The position numbers and the translations under genes were made by a program. From NCBI GenBank assembly GCA_964537965.1, contig CAZIDB010000009.1:1-41632 (forward strand): a stretch of DNA of 41,632 nucleotides, given 5' to 3'. Numbering within the stretch: position 1 is the stretch's first letter; every line of letters begins with the position of its first letter. The notes below the pieces were generated by a model. That model made no database searches, was not told where the DNA came from, and was given only the letters and a program-made list of their open reading frames with translations. This document shows, piece by piece, positions 8,224 through 16,944 of this stretch. The DNA comes from SURF-24 sp964537965. GTDB lineage: Bacteria; Bacteroidota; Ignavibacteria; Ignavibacteriales; SURF-24.

Positions 8224-9466
8224 GTTTTCTTCTTTCCCTTGTTGTTAAATCAAATATTTTTTTAAATAGCTTTTCGTCGTGTTCATTCAACTCAATGTTT
8301 CTTCTAAACAAAACTCTTTTTGCAGTTTCAATGCTTCTGCTAATATCATAAGTTGTTTTGGAATTAACACCGCCCCACGAGAAGGACGGTATATATTTAT
8401 CAGGAAAACCTGCTCCAAAAATATTACAGGAATATCCAACGATTGTACCTGTATTAAACATTGTGTTAATAGCCGATTTAGAATGATCACCCATTATAAG
8501 ACCGAGGAACTGGGTTTTGCTATCAACAATTTCACCGTTAACATAAACTTTAACAGTGCCGTAATTATTTTTCAGGTCACTGCAATTCGTATCAGCACCA
8601 AGATTTACCCAGGAACCAAGATACGCATGACCAATAAATCCTGAATGCTGCTTGTTTGTAAAAGGAAGTATAATAGAATCCTCAACTTCGCCGCCAACTT
8701 TACAAACCTTACCAATGCTTACATTATCGTAAATTCTTGCACAACTTTTAACCTGGCTTGATTCGCCAACATAAACACAATTTTCAATTACAGAGTTAGC
8801 AGCAACCGAAGCATTCTTATCAATATAAATCGGTCCTTTTGATGCATCGAGAACGGCGCCCGGTTTTATCTCTGCACCTTCATCTATAAAAATATTATCC
8901 TTTTCAATAAAGTGAACACCATCGTAAATCTTACCGAGAATTCTTTCTTTTTTATCCTTAAGCAAACAATTATAATCTTTCAGGAATTCATCTCCATTGT
9001 TAAGAGTAAGATCCCAGATATAATCAATGTGGCGTACATCCACTTCAACTTTGGGAAGATCATCAAAATCTGCAAGAGAGAACATATCGGATAAATTTAA
9101 CTTTATCTTATTCAGAAGGCTCCCGGAAACCCGGGCAGCTATCACGGTTCCTTTATTAAGAAATACTTTATTCTCTTTATCCTCTAAAGGAATAATCTCT
9201 GCAAGATTTGGCGGAGCAAGAACACGCCCGTTAACAAATAAGCAATCATCGTCATCAATCCTGTTAACAGCCACCTGCGGATTTTTTGATTTAACTACCT
9301 GATCTAAATATGGCCTGGTATGTAAGGAATATCCGGTATCCGGATAAGCCCTTAAAATTTTAGCCCGGATAGAATTAATTCCGCAAATGAGATCGTGAAC
9401 GGGTCGAGAATAGATTAATGGCTCAAGCCGCTCGAAATAAATGTCTTCAAAGATACAAAGTTGCAT
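8207..9466 (-). CDS. Alternative-type GlmU: putative sugar-1-phosphate nucleotidyltransferase/acetyltransferase
   Basis: A 419-residue protein matching the Bacteroidota-style GlmU family (TIGR03991-like), thought to make UDP-N-acetylglucosamine for cell-wall and lipid A synthesis in place of classical GlmU. The N-terminus MQLCIFEDIYFERLEPLIYS and the RPVHDLICGI string are hallmarks of the family. They replace the usual LAAGxGTRM pyrophosphorylase signature. From about residue 190 a left-handed beta-helix begins, with hexapeptide repeats such as GAEIKPGAVLDASKGPIYID, and continues through HAYLGSWVNLGADTNCSDLK and MGDHSKSAINTMFNTGTIVG. A GAGG ribosome site precedes the ATG. Its TGA overlaps the GTG of rsmB, so the two are coupled. 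Family membership is clear; whether it has both activities cannot be seen. Confidence 0.88.
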   Translation of the reverse strand: MQLCIFEDIYFERLEPLIYSRPVHDLICGINSIRAKILRAYPDTGYSLHTRPYLDQVVKSKNPQVAVNRIDDDDCLFVNGRVLAPPNLAEIIPLEDKENKVFLNKGTVIAARVSGSLLNKIKLNLSDMFSLADFDDLPKVEVDVRHIDYIWDLTLNNGDEFLKDYNCLLKDKKERILGKIYDGVHFIEKDNIFIDEGAEIKPGAVLDASKGPIYIDKNASVAANSVIENCVYVGESSQVKSCARIYDNVSIGKVCKVGGEVEDSIILPFTNKQHSGFIGHAYLGSWVNLGADTNCSDLKNNYGTVKVYVNGEIVDSKTQFLGLIMGDHSKSAINTMFNTGTIVGYSCNIFGAGFPDKYIPSFSWGGVNSKTTYDISRSIETAKRVLFRRNIELNEHDEKLFKKIFDLTTRERRKRGYPY

Positions 9467-9609
9467 GGTGGTACCCTCTTTTCTGGTTTACTACGAAATA
9501 AATAAAAGAACCATTCGAAAAAAATATTCCGAATAAGTCTTCTTTATTTATTATAAATAAATGTCTGGTAGTAACCTATTGCAAAGGGCAAAATTTATTT
9601 TTCCACCAT

Positions 9610-9642
9610 GAAAAAAAGAACGGATTGAAATAATTCAATCCG
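9610..9642 (-). terminator. Rho-independent terminator after rpmE
   Basis: A perfect 9-bp stem, CGGATTGAA / TTCAATCCG, with an ATAA loop lies at 9621-9642. On the minus strand it is followed by TTCTTTTTTTC. It begins 41 bases past the rpmE stop and fits termination of that gene. Confidence 0.85.
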
Positions 9643-9683
9643 CCTTATATTCTGCAAAAGCAGAAATAAAATGTAAAACCGGT

Positions 9684-9893
9684 TTATTTTGCCAGAGTTT
9701 TGCTGTAACGTTTGTTAAATCTTTCCACACGACCGGCGGCATCAAGAATTTTTTGCTTGCCGGTAAAGAAAGGGTGGCAATTTGAACAAATTTCAAGCTT
9801 TATATCACCAGCAACCGAACGGGTAACGAATGTATTACCGCAAACACAGCTAACTACTGATTTCTTATAAACCGGATGGATTCCCGTCTTCAT
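9684..9893 (-). CDS. rpmE: 50S ribosomal protein L31, zinc-binding (C+) form
   Basis: A 69-residue ribosomal protein of the large subunit, important for subunit bridging. The sequence follows the L31 pattern closely: MKTGIHPVYKKSVVSC at the start, CSNCHPFFTGKQ in the middle and GRVERFNKRY near the end. Four cysteines (16, 18, 36 and 39) mark the zinc-binding C+ type, as opposed to the zinc-free paralogue used under zinc limitation. The gene stands alone between a well-formed promoter and terminator on the minus strand. Nothing is unusual. Confidence 0.97.
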   Translation of the reverse strand: MKTGIHPVYKKSVVSCVCGNTFVTRSVAGDIKLEICSNCHPFFTGKQKILDAAGRVERFNKRYSKTLAK

Positions 9894-9921
9894 TGTCTTC
9901 CTATCTACTTTTTTAACTACC

Positions 9922-9953
9922 CAAATATAAAAAAGAACACGGTTTTATCCAAA
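9922..9953 (-). promoter_or_regulatory. Bacteroidota-type promoter of rpmE (TTTG-N20-TATATTTG)
   Basis: On the minus strand TTTG (9953-9950) is followed after 20 bases by TATATTTG (9929-9922). This matches the known TTTG / TAnnTTTG promoter of Bacteroidota sigma-A-like factors. Transcription would start around 9915, leaving a short leader before the ATG at 9893. The -33 box begins a few bases past the stop of the upstream regulator gene. Confidence 0.65.
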
Positions 9954-9960
9954 GGATTCC

Positions 9961-11334
9961 TTATTGCTCCGATTCCTTTGGCGCCTTTGTAGGAATATCC
10001 AGTTCTTCCATTTTCCTGTACAGGGAAGAAAGTCCAATCTGCAAAGCTTTTGCCGCTTCCTCCTTATCATATTCGTATTTTTTGATCGTTTTAATTATAT
10101 GTTCACGTTCGAAAATTCTCATAGCATCTTTAAGTGAATCAGGAAAAGCATCACTAAAGTTGTTGCCTTTTATGTAATCGGAAAGATCATTGACTGTAAT
10201 AATTTCATCCCGTGCAAAAATTATGGATCGTTCAATTATATTTTCTAGTTCTCTAACACCGCCCCGCCAGTCATGACTTATAAGCAATCTCATAGTTTCA
10301 TTATCTACACCAATAATTTTTCTGCCCATTTCTGTTCTGAATTTCTCAATGAAATGATTAACGAGTAATGGAATATCTTCGCGCCTTTCATTTAAAGTTG
10401 GCAGTTTAATTTCAACAACATTCAAACGGTAGTATAAGTCTTCCCTGAATTCATTAGTCTTAACTTTTTCAAACAGGTTCTGATTTGTGGCGGCAATTAT
10501 TCTAACATCTGTAATTACAGGGCGTGTAGCGCCAACAGGAATAAACTGTTTATCTTCCAGTACACGTAATAGTTTAACCTGCAGGTTAAGAGGCAGGTCT
10601 GCAATTTCATCAAGGAAAATGGTACCGCCGTCTGCAACTTTGAACAAACCCATTTTATCTTCGGTTGCACCGGTAAATGATCCTTTCTTATGTCCGAACA
10701 ATTCGCTTTCAATTAAATTTTCTGAAATAGCTCCGCAGTTTACCGGAAGAAATATCTGTTCTTTTCTCCCACCATTGTAGTGAATAGCTTTTGCAACAAG
10801 TTCTTTACCGGTTCCGCTTTTTCCAACAATAAGAACATTGCTGTTAGTTGATGCAACGCGTGTAATAAGATCAAACACTTTCTTCATCGGTTCGCTTTTA
10901 CCAATTATATTCTGGAAACCCGCTTCGCTTGAAAGCCTTTGTCTTAAGGATACATTTTCGCTTATAAGTCTTTTATAGGAAATAAGTCTTTTTAATCTGA
11001 GGATAACATCATCAAATTCAACCGGTTTAATAAGATAATCATAAGCTCCCTGTCTTAATGCTTCAATTGCAGTATTAACGGATGCATAGGCTGTCATAAT
11101 AATAAAGAATGAATCCGGTGAAAGATTTTTAGCCTGCTGCATCAGTTCAATGCCGTCAATTTTGGGCATCTTTATATCGGTAATTATAATATCATAATTT
11201 TCTGCTTTAATTTTAGCAAGCGCTTCCTCTCCATCCGGAGCAGTTTCGGCTTTATAACCTTCATCTTTTAACAGCACCTCCAAAGAATCACGGATTACTT
11301 TTTCATCATCAACAATAAGTACTTTTGCGCTCAT
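9961..11334 (-). CDS. Sigma-54-dependent response regulator, NtrC family
   Basis: A 457-residue transcription activator that opens sigma-54 promoters when phosphorylated. The receiver domain (about 1-120) has the acidic pair in VLIVDDEK, phospho-acceptor Asp53 (ITDIKMP) and Lys103. The AAA+ domain has Walker A GKSGTGKE (171-178), the sigma-54 contact loop GSFTGA (218-223, a Ser variant of GAFTGA) and Walker B IFLDEIADLP. An arginine-rich FREDLYYRLNVVEI segment follows. The C-terminus is a Fis-type helix-turn-helix (EEAAKALQIGLSSLYRKMEE). A strong AAGGAG precedes the ATG. It lies 120 bases after an NtrB-like kinase, its likely partner. Target genes are unknown; the adjacent ferredoxin/reductase genes are candidates. 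Confidence 0.95.
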   Translation of the reverse strand: MSAKVLIVDDEKVIRDSLEVLLKDEGYKAETAPDGEEALAKIKAENYDIIITDIKMPKIDGIELMQQAKNLSPDSFFIIMTAYASVNTAIEALRQGAYDYLIKPVEFDDVILRLKRLISYKRLISENVSLRQRLSSEAGFQNIIGKSEPMKKVFDLITRVASTNSNVLIVGKSGTGKELVAKAIHYNGGRKEQIFLPVNCGAISENLIESELFGHKKGSFTGATEDKMGLFKVADGGTIFLDEIADLPLNLQVKLLRVLEDKQFIPVGATRPVITDVRIIAATNQNLFEKVKTNEFREDLYYRLNVVEIKLPTLNERREDIPLLVNHFIEKFRTEMGRKIIGVDNETMRLLISHDWRGGVRELENIIERSIIFARDEIITVNDLSDYIKGNNFSDAFPDSLKDAMRIFEREHIIKTIKKYEYDKEEAAKALQIGLSSLYRKMEELDIPTKAPKESEQ

Positions 11335-11454
11335 TTTATTCTCCTTGTTTTACCACTTCAAACATATTTATAATTATGATATTCTGATTTTAAAATTTTT
11401 AATTCTAATAACATTTTACAATTTTTTTCAAAACTAAGCCAACACCATTTTCTT

Positions 11455-12960
11455 TTACACATTTGGCTGTTCAATGGGAAGTTTAATAGTGAACGTACTG
11501 CCTTTTCTAACTTCACTTTGAACAAGAATATCACCCATGAATTTTTTAATAATTCCATAACTGACTGAAAGTCCTAACCCGGTACCTTTACCAACTTCTT
11601 TTGTAGTAAAGAACGGATCGAAGATTTTAGAGATAGTTTCCTTATCCATACCGCAGCCGTTATCCTTAATCTCAATAAAGACAGAATCCTTTGTATGATA
11701 ACTTTTTACTTCAATTTTACCGTTGCCTTCAATAGCATCCAAAGCGTTAAATAGAATATTGATGAACACCTGAAGAATCTGGTCCGGAACAAGATTAATT
11801 TTAGGCATATCCGGTTCAAGCTTAACAATGAACTCAACTTTTTTTACACGCTTATCGTATTTAACAATTCCAATAGCCGTTTTAATAACATCCGTAACCT
11901 GAATGGTTGACCGCTCATGTCCCGGCGGTCTTGAAAAGTCAACCAACTCTCTTACTATTTTGGAAATCCTGTCTATATTGGAACGAATGTTTGCAAGCTG
12001 TTCGCTAACAAATTCTTCTTTAACTTTTCTCTGGAGCAACTGAACAATACTTGAGATTGAGGTTAACGGGTTACCAATTTCGTGTGCAACACCGGCAGCT
12101 AACTGCCCTATTACCGCAAGCTTTTCGGATTGGTCTATCTGCTGCTGAAGTTTTTTTACTTCGGTTGAATCTTTAATAATTACTGTCCTGCCTGTATAAT
12201 CTCCTTCCTTTGTGGGCAGTTTTGTAATGTTAAGTTCAACAGGAATTATTTTACCGCCCTTGGCTCTTCTTTCGGTTTCTGATATTCTTGCAAAACCTTT
12301 TTCACCAACTTCTTCAATTATAAAATTTAATTCCTCGAAATATTTTTTTCCGGTTGGAAGCAACAGTGAAGATTTTTGACCGATTACTTCATCTTCAGTA
12401 TAACCGAAGATTTTTTCGGCACCTTTATTCCAGGCAATAAATTTCTCATTCTGATCAACAACCATAATTGCCGCATCGGAAGTATGAAGTATATTTTTTA
12501 AGTGCTGCTGGTTCAGTTCAAGTTTAAGCGCAAGCCTGTCCCGGTCAAGCGAAAGTTCTTTCATCTGAACTTCCTGTCGAAGGATTCCGTACCGGGCAAA
12601 AAGCTGTTCGATTATTTCTTCAATATATTCAACAACTACAATCGGATCATATTCCGGTTCTTTTTCTTTCGTAATAATATGAAGTATGGATGATCTTCCG
12701 TTGTTAAATAAAAGGCTGACTTCAAGAAGATTGAGATTAGTTTTTTCAAATAGATTGTAAATCTCAATTATATAATTATCCGAATATGAATAATCTGATT
12801 TCTCAATTATTCCTATTATGGTTTGTAATGTGCTTTCAACAAAAATACTTATCTGGGATTCTGTGAGCTTATTCCGAAAGATCCTGAGAAGGGCGCTTAC
12901 CCAATTCTGTTTTATAAACTCAAAATTCTTTTTTAACAGTTCTAAAATAATTTTTTTCAT
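11455..12960 (-). CDS. PAS-containing sensor histidine kinase, NtrB-like
   Basis: A 501-residue soluble sensor kinase. Residues 1-150 are an all-helical region without membrane segments; the pattern resembles RsbR-type N-terminal domains, but I cannot confirm that. A PAS domain covers about 153-270 (HTSDAAIMVVDQNEKFIAWN, FGYTEDEVIG). The dimerisation/phospho-acceptor domain has VAHEIGNPLTSISSIVQLLQ with His293. The ATPase domain shows FINILFNALDAIEGNG, IKDNGCGM and GKGTGLGLSVSYGIIKKFMG. The ATG overlaps the preceding reductase stop (TGATG), so translation is coupled. The NtrC-type regulator 120 bases downstream is its probable partner. The signal is unknown; a cytosolic, possibly redox or metabolic, cue is suggested by the lack of membrane helices. 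Confidence 0.94.
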   Translation of the reverse strand: MKKIILELLKKNFEFIKQNWVSALLRIFRNKLTESQISIFVESTLQTIIGIIEKSDYSYSDNYIIEIYNLFEKTNLNLLEVSLLFNNGRSSILHIITKEKEPEYDPIVVVEYIEEIIEQLFARYGILRQEVQMKELSLDRDRLALKLELNQQHLKNILHTSDAAIMVVDQNEKFIAWNKGAEKIFGYTEDEVIGQKSSLLLPTGKKYFEELNFIIEEVGEKGFARISETERRAKGGKIIPVELNITKLPTKEGDYTGRTVIIKDSTEVKKLQQQIDQSEKLAVIGQLAAGVAHEIGNPLTSISSIVQLLQRKVKEEFVSEQLANIRSNIDRISKIVRELVDFSRPPGHERSTIQVTDVIKTAIGIVKYDKRVKKVEFIVKLEPDMPKINLVPDQILQVFINILFNALDAIEGNGKIEVKSYHTKDSVFIEIKDNGCGMDKETISKIFDPFFTTKEVGKGTGLGLSVSYGIIKKFMGDILVQSEVRKGSTFTIKLPIEQPNV

Positions 12961-14126
12961 CAGTCAATAAATACCTTTGCAACATCCAACAGTAAAGAAG
13001 GTTGGTTAAACAAAGCTGTTCTGAACAGGCTGCCTAAAGTTCTTTTCTGCTGAGGAATCTTATCAAACGAAGTAATTAACGAATTAAATTTTTCATCTGA
13101 AAAATTATAGATTCCTTCTTTAATTCTATTATAAATTCTATGTTTTTTACCAAGCCTGTTCTCCCATTCGGATTCGTAAGTGAACACAAGCTCAGGATTA
13201 TTATTAATAATTGAATCTGCCGCAATGCGCCCGGCTATGCTTCCCCCAACCATACCGGATACAATTCCACCGCCGGAAAGCGGATTTACCTGCCTTGCTG
13301 CATCCCCGGCAATCATAATTCCATATGATGATATTTTTTTCAGCACAGTTGTACAAGGAACACCGCCTGCAACGGAAGTTAATACAGAAGCGTCCGGGAA
13401 ATTTTTGTTAAGAAAATCATTCAGGTATGATGAAGCAGATTTTCTCTTACCGATTTTTCCGCTAACACCAATACCAACATTTGCAACTCCATTTCCTTTT
13501 GGAAAAATCCAGAGGTAACCTTCCGGGGCAACATCTTTACCGAAATAAAAACAGCAGGTGTTTTCATCAACATTTATATTGGCGGCAGTTACCTGGTAAC
13601 AGCATTCCATATCCCTGAAGTCTATATTTGTTTGTAAACCCGCCCACCTGCCAACGCGGGATTCTACTCCATCTGCAGCAATAACAATTTTAGATTTAAT
13701 AGTTTTCTGTTCACCATTATATTCAAACTTTACGCCGCAAACTTTTCCATTCTCCAGAATTAATCCATTAACATATGCGCGTGTTACAAACAAAGCGCCG
13801 GTAGCAGAAGCCTGCCGCGCTAATTCAACATCAAAAATTTTCCTGTTAAGCACATAGCCGGTTTCGGGATAATCCAGAACAACCTTACCATTATTCGGTG
13901 CAACAAAAGCAAATTTTTTAATTTCAGATGCAATCCATTTTTCGTCAGGTTCAACAAACTGAATAAAACTTGTTCTTCTTACTGCTTCACCACATCTAAC
14001 GGGAATACCAACTTCTCTATCCTTTTCAAGTACAAGAACAGATACGCCCTTTTCAGCTGCATATTTTGCCGCAATGGAACCGGCAGGACCAGCACCAACG
14101 ACTACTATATCATATTCAGGAAGCAA
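12960..14126 (-). CDS. Geranylgeranyl reductase family FAD-dependent oxidoreductase
   Basis: A 388-residue flavoprotein of the geranylgeranyl reductase/ChlP superfamily, whose members saturate isoprenoid chains of quinones, pigments or lipids. The dinucleotide-binding motif VVGAGPAGSIAAKYAAEKG is at residues 9-27 and is followed by the acidic LEKD. The family string GIPVRCGEAVRR is present, as are ADGVESRVGRWAGL and a second FAD motif, GDAARQVNPLSGGGIVSGM. Its ATG lies inside the end of the upstream ferredoxin gene (11-base overlap), which points to the ferredoxin as electron donor. Its stop overlaps the next kinase gene. The substrate in this organism, such as menaquinone or a carotenoid-like polyprenyl chain, is not revealed by sequence. 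Confidence 0.9.
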   Translation of the reverse strand: MLPEYDIVVVGAGPAGSIAAKYAAEKGVSVLVLEKDREVGIPVRCGEAVRRTSFIQFVEPDEKWIASEIKKFAFVAPNNGKVVLDYPETGYVLNRKIFDVELARQASATGALFVTRAYVNGLILENGKVCGVKFEYNGEQKTIKSKIVIAADGVESRVGRWAGLQTNIDFRDMECCYQVTAANINVDENTCCFYFGKDVAPEGYLWIFPKGNGVANVGIGVSGKIGKRKSASSYLNDFLNKNFPDASVLTSVAGGVPCTTVLKKISSYGIMIAGDAARQVNPLSGGGIVSGMVGGSIAGRIAADSIINNNPELVFTYESEWENRLGKKHRIYNRIKEGIYNFSDEKFNSLITSFDKIPQQKRTLGSLFRTALFNQPSLLLDVAKVFID

Positions 14127-14325
14127 TCTCGGCTCTCTTTCCTTTTTCCAGATTGAATTTTAAAGCTTCTACCGGGCAGCACCAAACGCATTTACAACAA
14201 TTGGTGCATAACTCTTCTGCAATGTTTATATCTGACTCTTTCAATTCAATTGCATCTTCGGGACACACACCAACACAACATCCGCAAAAATCACATTTGT
14301 TTTTATAGACTTCTATTAATAGCAT
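14116..14325 (-). CDS. Small 2[4Fe-4S] ferredoxin
   Basis: A 69-residue electron carrier with two clusters of the bacterial ferredoxin type. The first motif is CDFCGCCVGVCPEDAIEL and the second is CTNCCKCVWCCPVEALKF. Together they give the CxxCxxCxxxCP ligands twice, with additional cysteines. It overlaps the downstream flavoprotein gene by 11 bases, so the two are translated together and probably form an electron-transfer pair. A sequence TATTTTTG on the minus strand at 14364-14357 could be a -7 promoter element, but no clear -33 partner is present. The GH92 gene ends 57 bases upstream on the same strand. Confidence 0.93.
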   Translation of the reverse strand: MLLIEVYKNKCDFCGCCVGVCPEDAIELKESDINIAEELCTNCCKCVWCCPVEALKFNLEKGKRAEIAS

Positions 14326-14382
14326 TTGCTTTGTATTTCATTAAAAAATTCCACACCAAAAATACTGAAAAATTATAATACC

Positions 14383-16716
14383 TTATTCCTTATTTGAAAC
14401 CGAAGGTGGAACACTTTGCGGGGATGTTCCCCATTTCTTGTTAGGTTCCTTTCCCATAAAAAAGACTAACTCGCCACCGTTTTTAATTTCTTCCACCGGA
14501 ATATATGTCTTATTCCACACCTTCCCATTCAAAGTAACTGATTGAATAAAAATATTCTCCTTAGAATAATTCTCTGCCTTAGTTATAAAAAGTTTTCCAT
14601 TGCCTAAATTCATTGTAACCTTTTCTGCACAAGGAGTACCTATAACATAATAATTACTTGAAGGAACAACCGGATAAAATCCCATCGTGTTAAAAAGATA
14701 CCAGGCAGACATTTGTCCGCAGTCATCGTTACCGCATAGAGAATTTGGTTTATTACCATATTGTGTAAGCATTATTCTTCTTATCAGGGATTGGGTTTTC
14801 CAGGGTTTGCCAACATAATTATAAAGATATGCAACGTGATGTGCCGGTTCATTGCCGTGCCAGTACTCGCCTATCCTGCCAAGAATATCTTCTGTTCCTT
14901 TTTCAGGTGAATCGTAAAACTCTTCAAGAAATAAAGTATCAAGCTTTGTTTCAAAATAATTATTTCCACCCATCAGATTTATTAAACCCTGAACATCATG
15001 CGGAACATACCAGGTATACTGCCAGTTGGTACCTTCGGTTATATCACGCTTGTTCATATCATCAATATAACCATGAGGATCAAAAGGATTACGCCAGTTG
15101 CCATCAGAATCTTTTCCACGCATAAGTTTAGTAGATGGATCAAAAATATTTTTGTAAGCCATTGCTCTTTTCATAAAGTATTTATAATCATCTTTTTTAC
15201 CAAGTTTGTCTGCCATCTGTGCAATGCAGTAATCATCAAATGCATATTCAAGAGTTTTAGAAACCGACTCATTCTCATGGTTGAATGGTACATAACCAAT
15301 TCTTGCATACTCTTCAACCGAATCATAATCCGGATTCATAGCAGTAGTTTTGCAGGCTTCGTATGCGCGTTCGTAATCAAATCCTTTAAGTCCCTGCATA
15401 ATTGCATCGGCAATTACCGGCACTGCATGGTAGCCAATCATGCACCAGGTTTCATTATTATTTAAAGACCAGACAGGTAAAAGGTGATCTACACTCTGAT
15501 CATAATGAGCTAACATGGAATTTATCATATCGGCATCTCTATCCGGTTGGATTAGTGCAAACAGCGGATGAGTTGCGCGGTAAGTATCCCACAAAGAAAA
15601 GATAGCGTAATTGGTAAAGCCTTTCGATTCATGAACATTCTGGTCAAACCCACGATAATTGCCATCCACATCTTCATATAAAGTTGGAGTAAGTAAACAA
15701 TGGTACAATGACGTGTAAAATGCTTCCTTCTCTTCCTGCGTTCCTTCTACTATCATTCGCTGCATCTCATCATTCCATTTGGTCCTTGTCTGTTCAACAA
15801 CTTTATCAAAATCCCAGTCGGGAATTTCAGTATCAAGATTTTTTAATGCATTGGCAGTGCTGATTGCAGAAATGCCGATCTTAACCATTATCACTTCATT
15901 TTCTTTAGTTGAATATCTTGTATAGTACTGAAGTTTTTCGCCGGCAGCTTCATATTTACTTCTGAATCTTCTCGTGTTATAAATAACTTTTCTACCGTCA
16001 AGCATAATTCCAAAATCATCGTAGGGGCGGGAATATTTTGCGGCAAAGTACAAATATCTTTCCTTTGCCCAGCCGTTAATAAGATGATAACCTGTAACAA
16101 GGGATTTATTTTCTGCACGCACGCCGGACCATTTTACTTTCCACTGAAGAACATGACTTAAGTCCATCATTATATTTGCGCTATCTGATTTGGGGAATGT
16201 AAATTTCAGAATTCCCGCTCTCTCCGTAGCAGCCAGTTCAACAAGAACATTATGCTCGGGTAATCTTACGGAGTAGTAGCCTGCTTTAACTGTTTCGTCT
16301 TTGTGATAATATTTTGTGCAGTAACCTGAATCAGGATCCTGAATAAAGTAAGTGTCTCCTTCCTTAGTTATCTTTTCAACAGTACCCGGAGTAAATTCCA
16401 TTTTACCTACAGAAGGCATAATTAAAAAATCGCCGAGATCAGGAATGCCTGTACCGCTAAGATGCTGCATGCTAAAACCAATAATAACGCTGTCGCTGTA
16501 TTCGTAACCGGAAGCTGTTGCCCAGCTTTTTTTATCTGTATCCGGTCCAAGCTGAACCATTCCATGCGGTGCTACCGGTCCGGGATAAACATTACCTTCG
16601 CCTTGTGTTCCAATTAACGGATTTATATAATCAACTAAACTCTTTTGTTGAGAATAGCAAAGAATACTTATTGAAAGGACAAATAATGTTACAAGCATAA
16701 CATTTTTAAAATTCAT
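14383..16716 (-). CDS. Secreted alpha-1,2-mannosidase, glycoside hydrolase family 92
   Basis: A 777-residue exo-acting, calcium-dependent alpha-mannosidase family enzyme that trims mannose from glycans. The N-terminus MNFKNVMLVTLFVLSISILC is a signal peptide, so it acts in the periplasm or outside. Family hallmarks are VDYINPLIGTQGEGNVYPGP at the start and GTNWQYTWYVPHDVQGLINL in the catalytic barrel. WHGNEPAHHVAYLYNYVGKP and GNDDCGQMSAWYLFNTMGFY follow; the last two carry the acid/base and metal-site residues of the family. The length is typical. An SD-like GGAG lies 6 bases before the ATG. It is the only carbohydrate-active enzyme here, with no SusC/SusD pair, so it is not part of a classic polysaccharide utilisation locus in this window. 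Confidence 0.95.
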   Translation of the reverse strand: MNFKNVMLVTLFVLSISILCYSQQKSLVDYINPLIGTQGEGNVYPGPVAPHGMVQLGPDTDKKSWATASGYEYSDSVIIGFSMQHLSGTGIPDLGDFLIMPSVGKMEFTPGTVEKITKEGDTYFIQDPDSGYCTKYYHKDETVKAGYYSVRLPEHNVLVELAATERAGILKFTFPKSDSANIMMDLSHVLQWKVKWSGVRAENKSLVTGYHLINGWAKERYLYFAAKYSRPYDDFGIMLDGRKVIYNTRRFRSKYEAAGEKLQYYTRYSTKENEVIMVKIGISAISTANALKNLDTEIPDWDFDKVVEQTRTKWNDEMQRMIVEGTQEEKEAFYTSLYHCLLTPTLYEDVDGNYRGFDQNVHESKGFTNYAIFSLWDTYRATHPLFALIQPDRDADMINSMLAHYDQSVDHLLPVWSLNNNETWCMIGYHAVPVIADAIMQGLKGFDYERAYEACKTTAMNPDYDSVEEYARIGYVPFNHENESVSKTLEYAFDDYCIAQMADKLGKKDDYKYFMKRAMAYKNIFDPSTKLMRGKDSDGNWRNPFDPHGYIDDMNKRDITEGTNWQYTWYVPHDVQGLINLMGGNNYFETKLDTLFLEEFYDSPEKGTEDILGRIGEYWHGNEPAHHVAYLYNYVGKPWKTQSLIRRIMLTQYGNKPNSLCGNDDCGQMSAWYLFNTMGFYPVVPSSNYYVIGTPCAEKVTMNLGNGKLFITKAENYSKENIFIQSVTLNGKVWNKTYIPVEEIKNGGELVFFMGKEPNKKWGTSPQSVPPSVSNKE

Positions 16717-16860
16717 ATCATCTCCGGGAAAAGTTTTATGCGGAAAAATAGGAAATAATCTTTAATGCCACAGGATATTTTTAATTTTAATACGAGCAGA
16801 TTATTAAAGAAATTCTACTATTCATTACAGATAAGATTTTCATGGTTTAATTTCTAAAAA

Positions 16861-16887
16861 TTGCTTAAACTCATAACAGTAAATTTG
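16861..16887 (+). promoter_or_regulatory. Candidate promoter (TTG-N16-TAAATTTG) for the TPR kinase gene
   Basis: TAAATTTG at 16880-16887 matches TAnnTTTG, with a TTG 16 bases upstream, which is shorter than the usual 19-21. It lies in the 228-base divergent space between the GH92 gene and the kinase gene, about 57 bases before the kinase ATG. I see no other structure in this intergenic space. Confidence 0.35.
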
Positions 16888-16944
16888 ATGTATTAATTTT
16901 TCCTGTGTCTTTTCAATAATATTAGCATACAACCTGATACGAAA

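Noticed and set aside
11376..11430. TAGTTTTG on the minus strand as a separate promoter for the NtrC-like gene
   Set aside because: It matches TAnnTTTG, but no TTTG/TTG box lies at the right distance, and the region is very AT-rich, so chance matches are likely.
14998..15465. 155-codon plus-strand frame opposite the GH92 gene
   Set aside because: The GH92 reading on the minus strand has all family motifs through this stretch. The plus-strand peptide has none.
14383..16716. A polysaccharide utilisation locus around the GH92 enzyme
   Set aside because: There is no SusC/SusD pair, no other carbohydrate-active enzyme and no hybrid regulator next to it; the neighbours are a ferredoxin and a TPR kinase.
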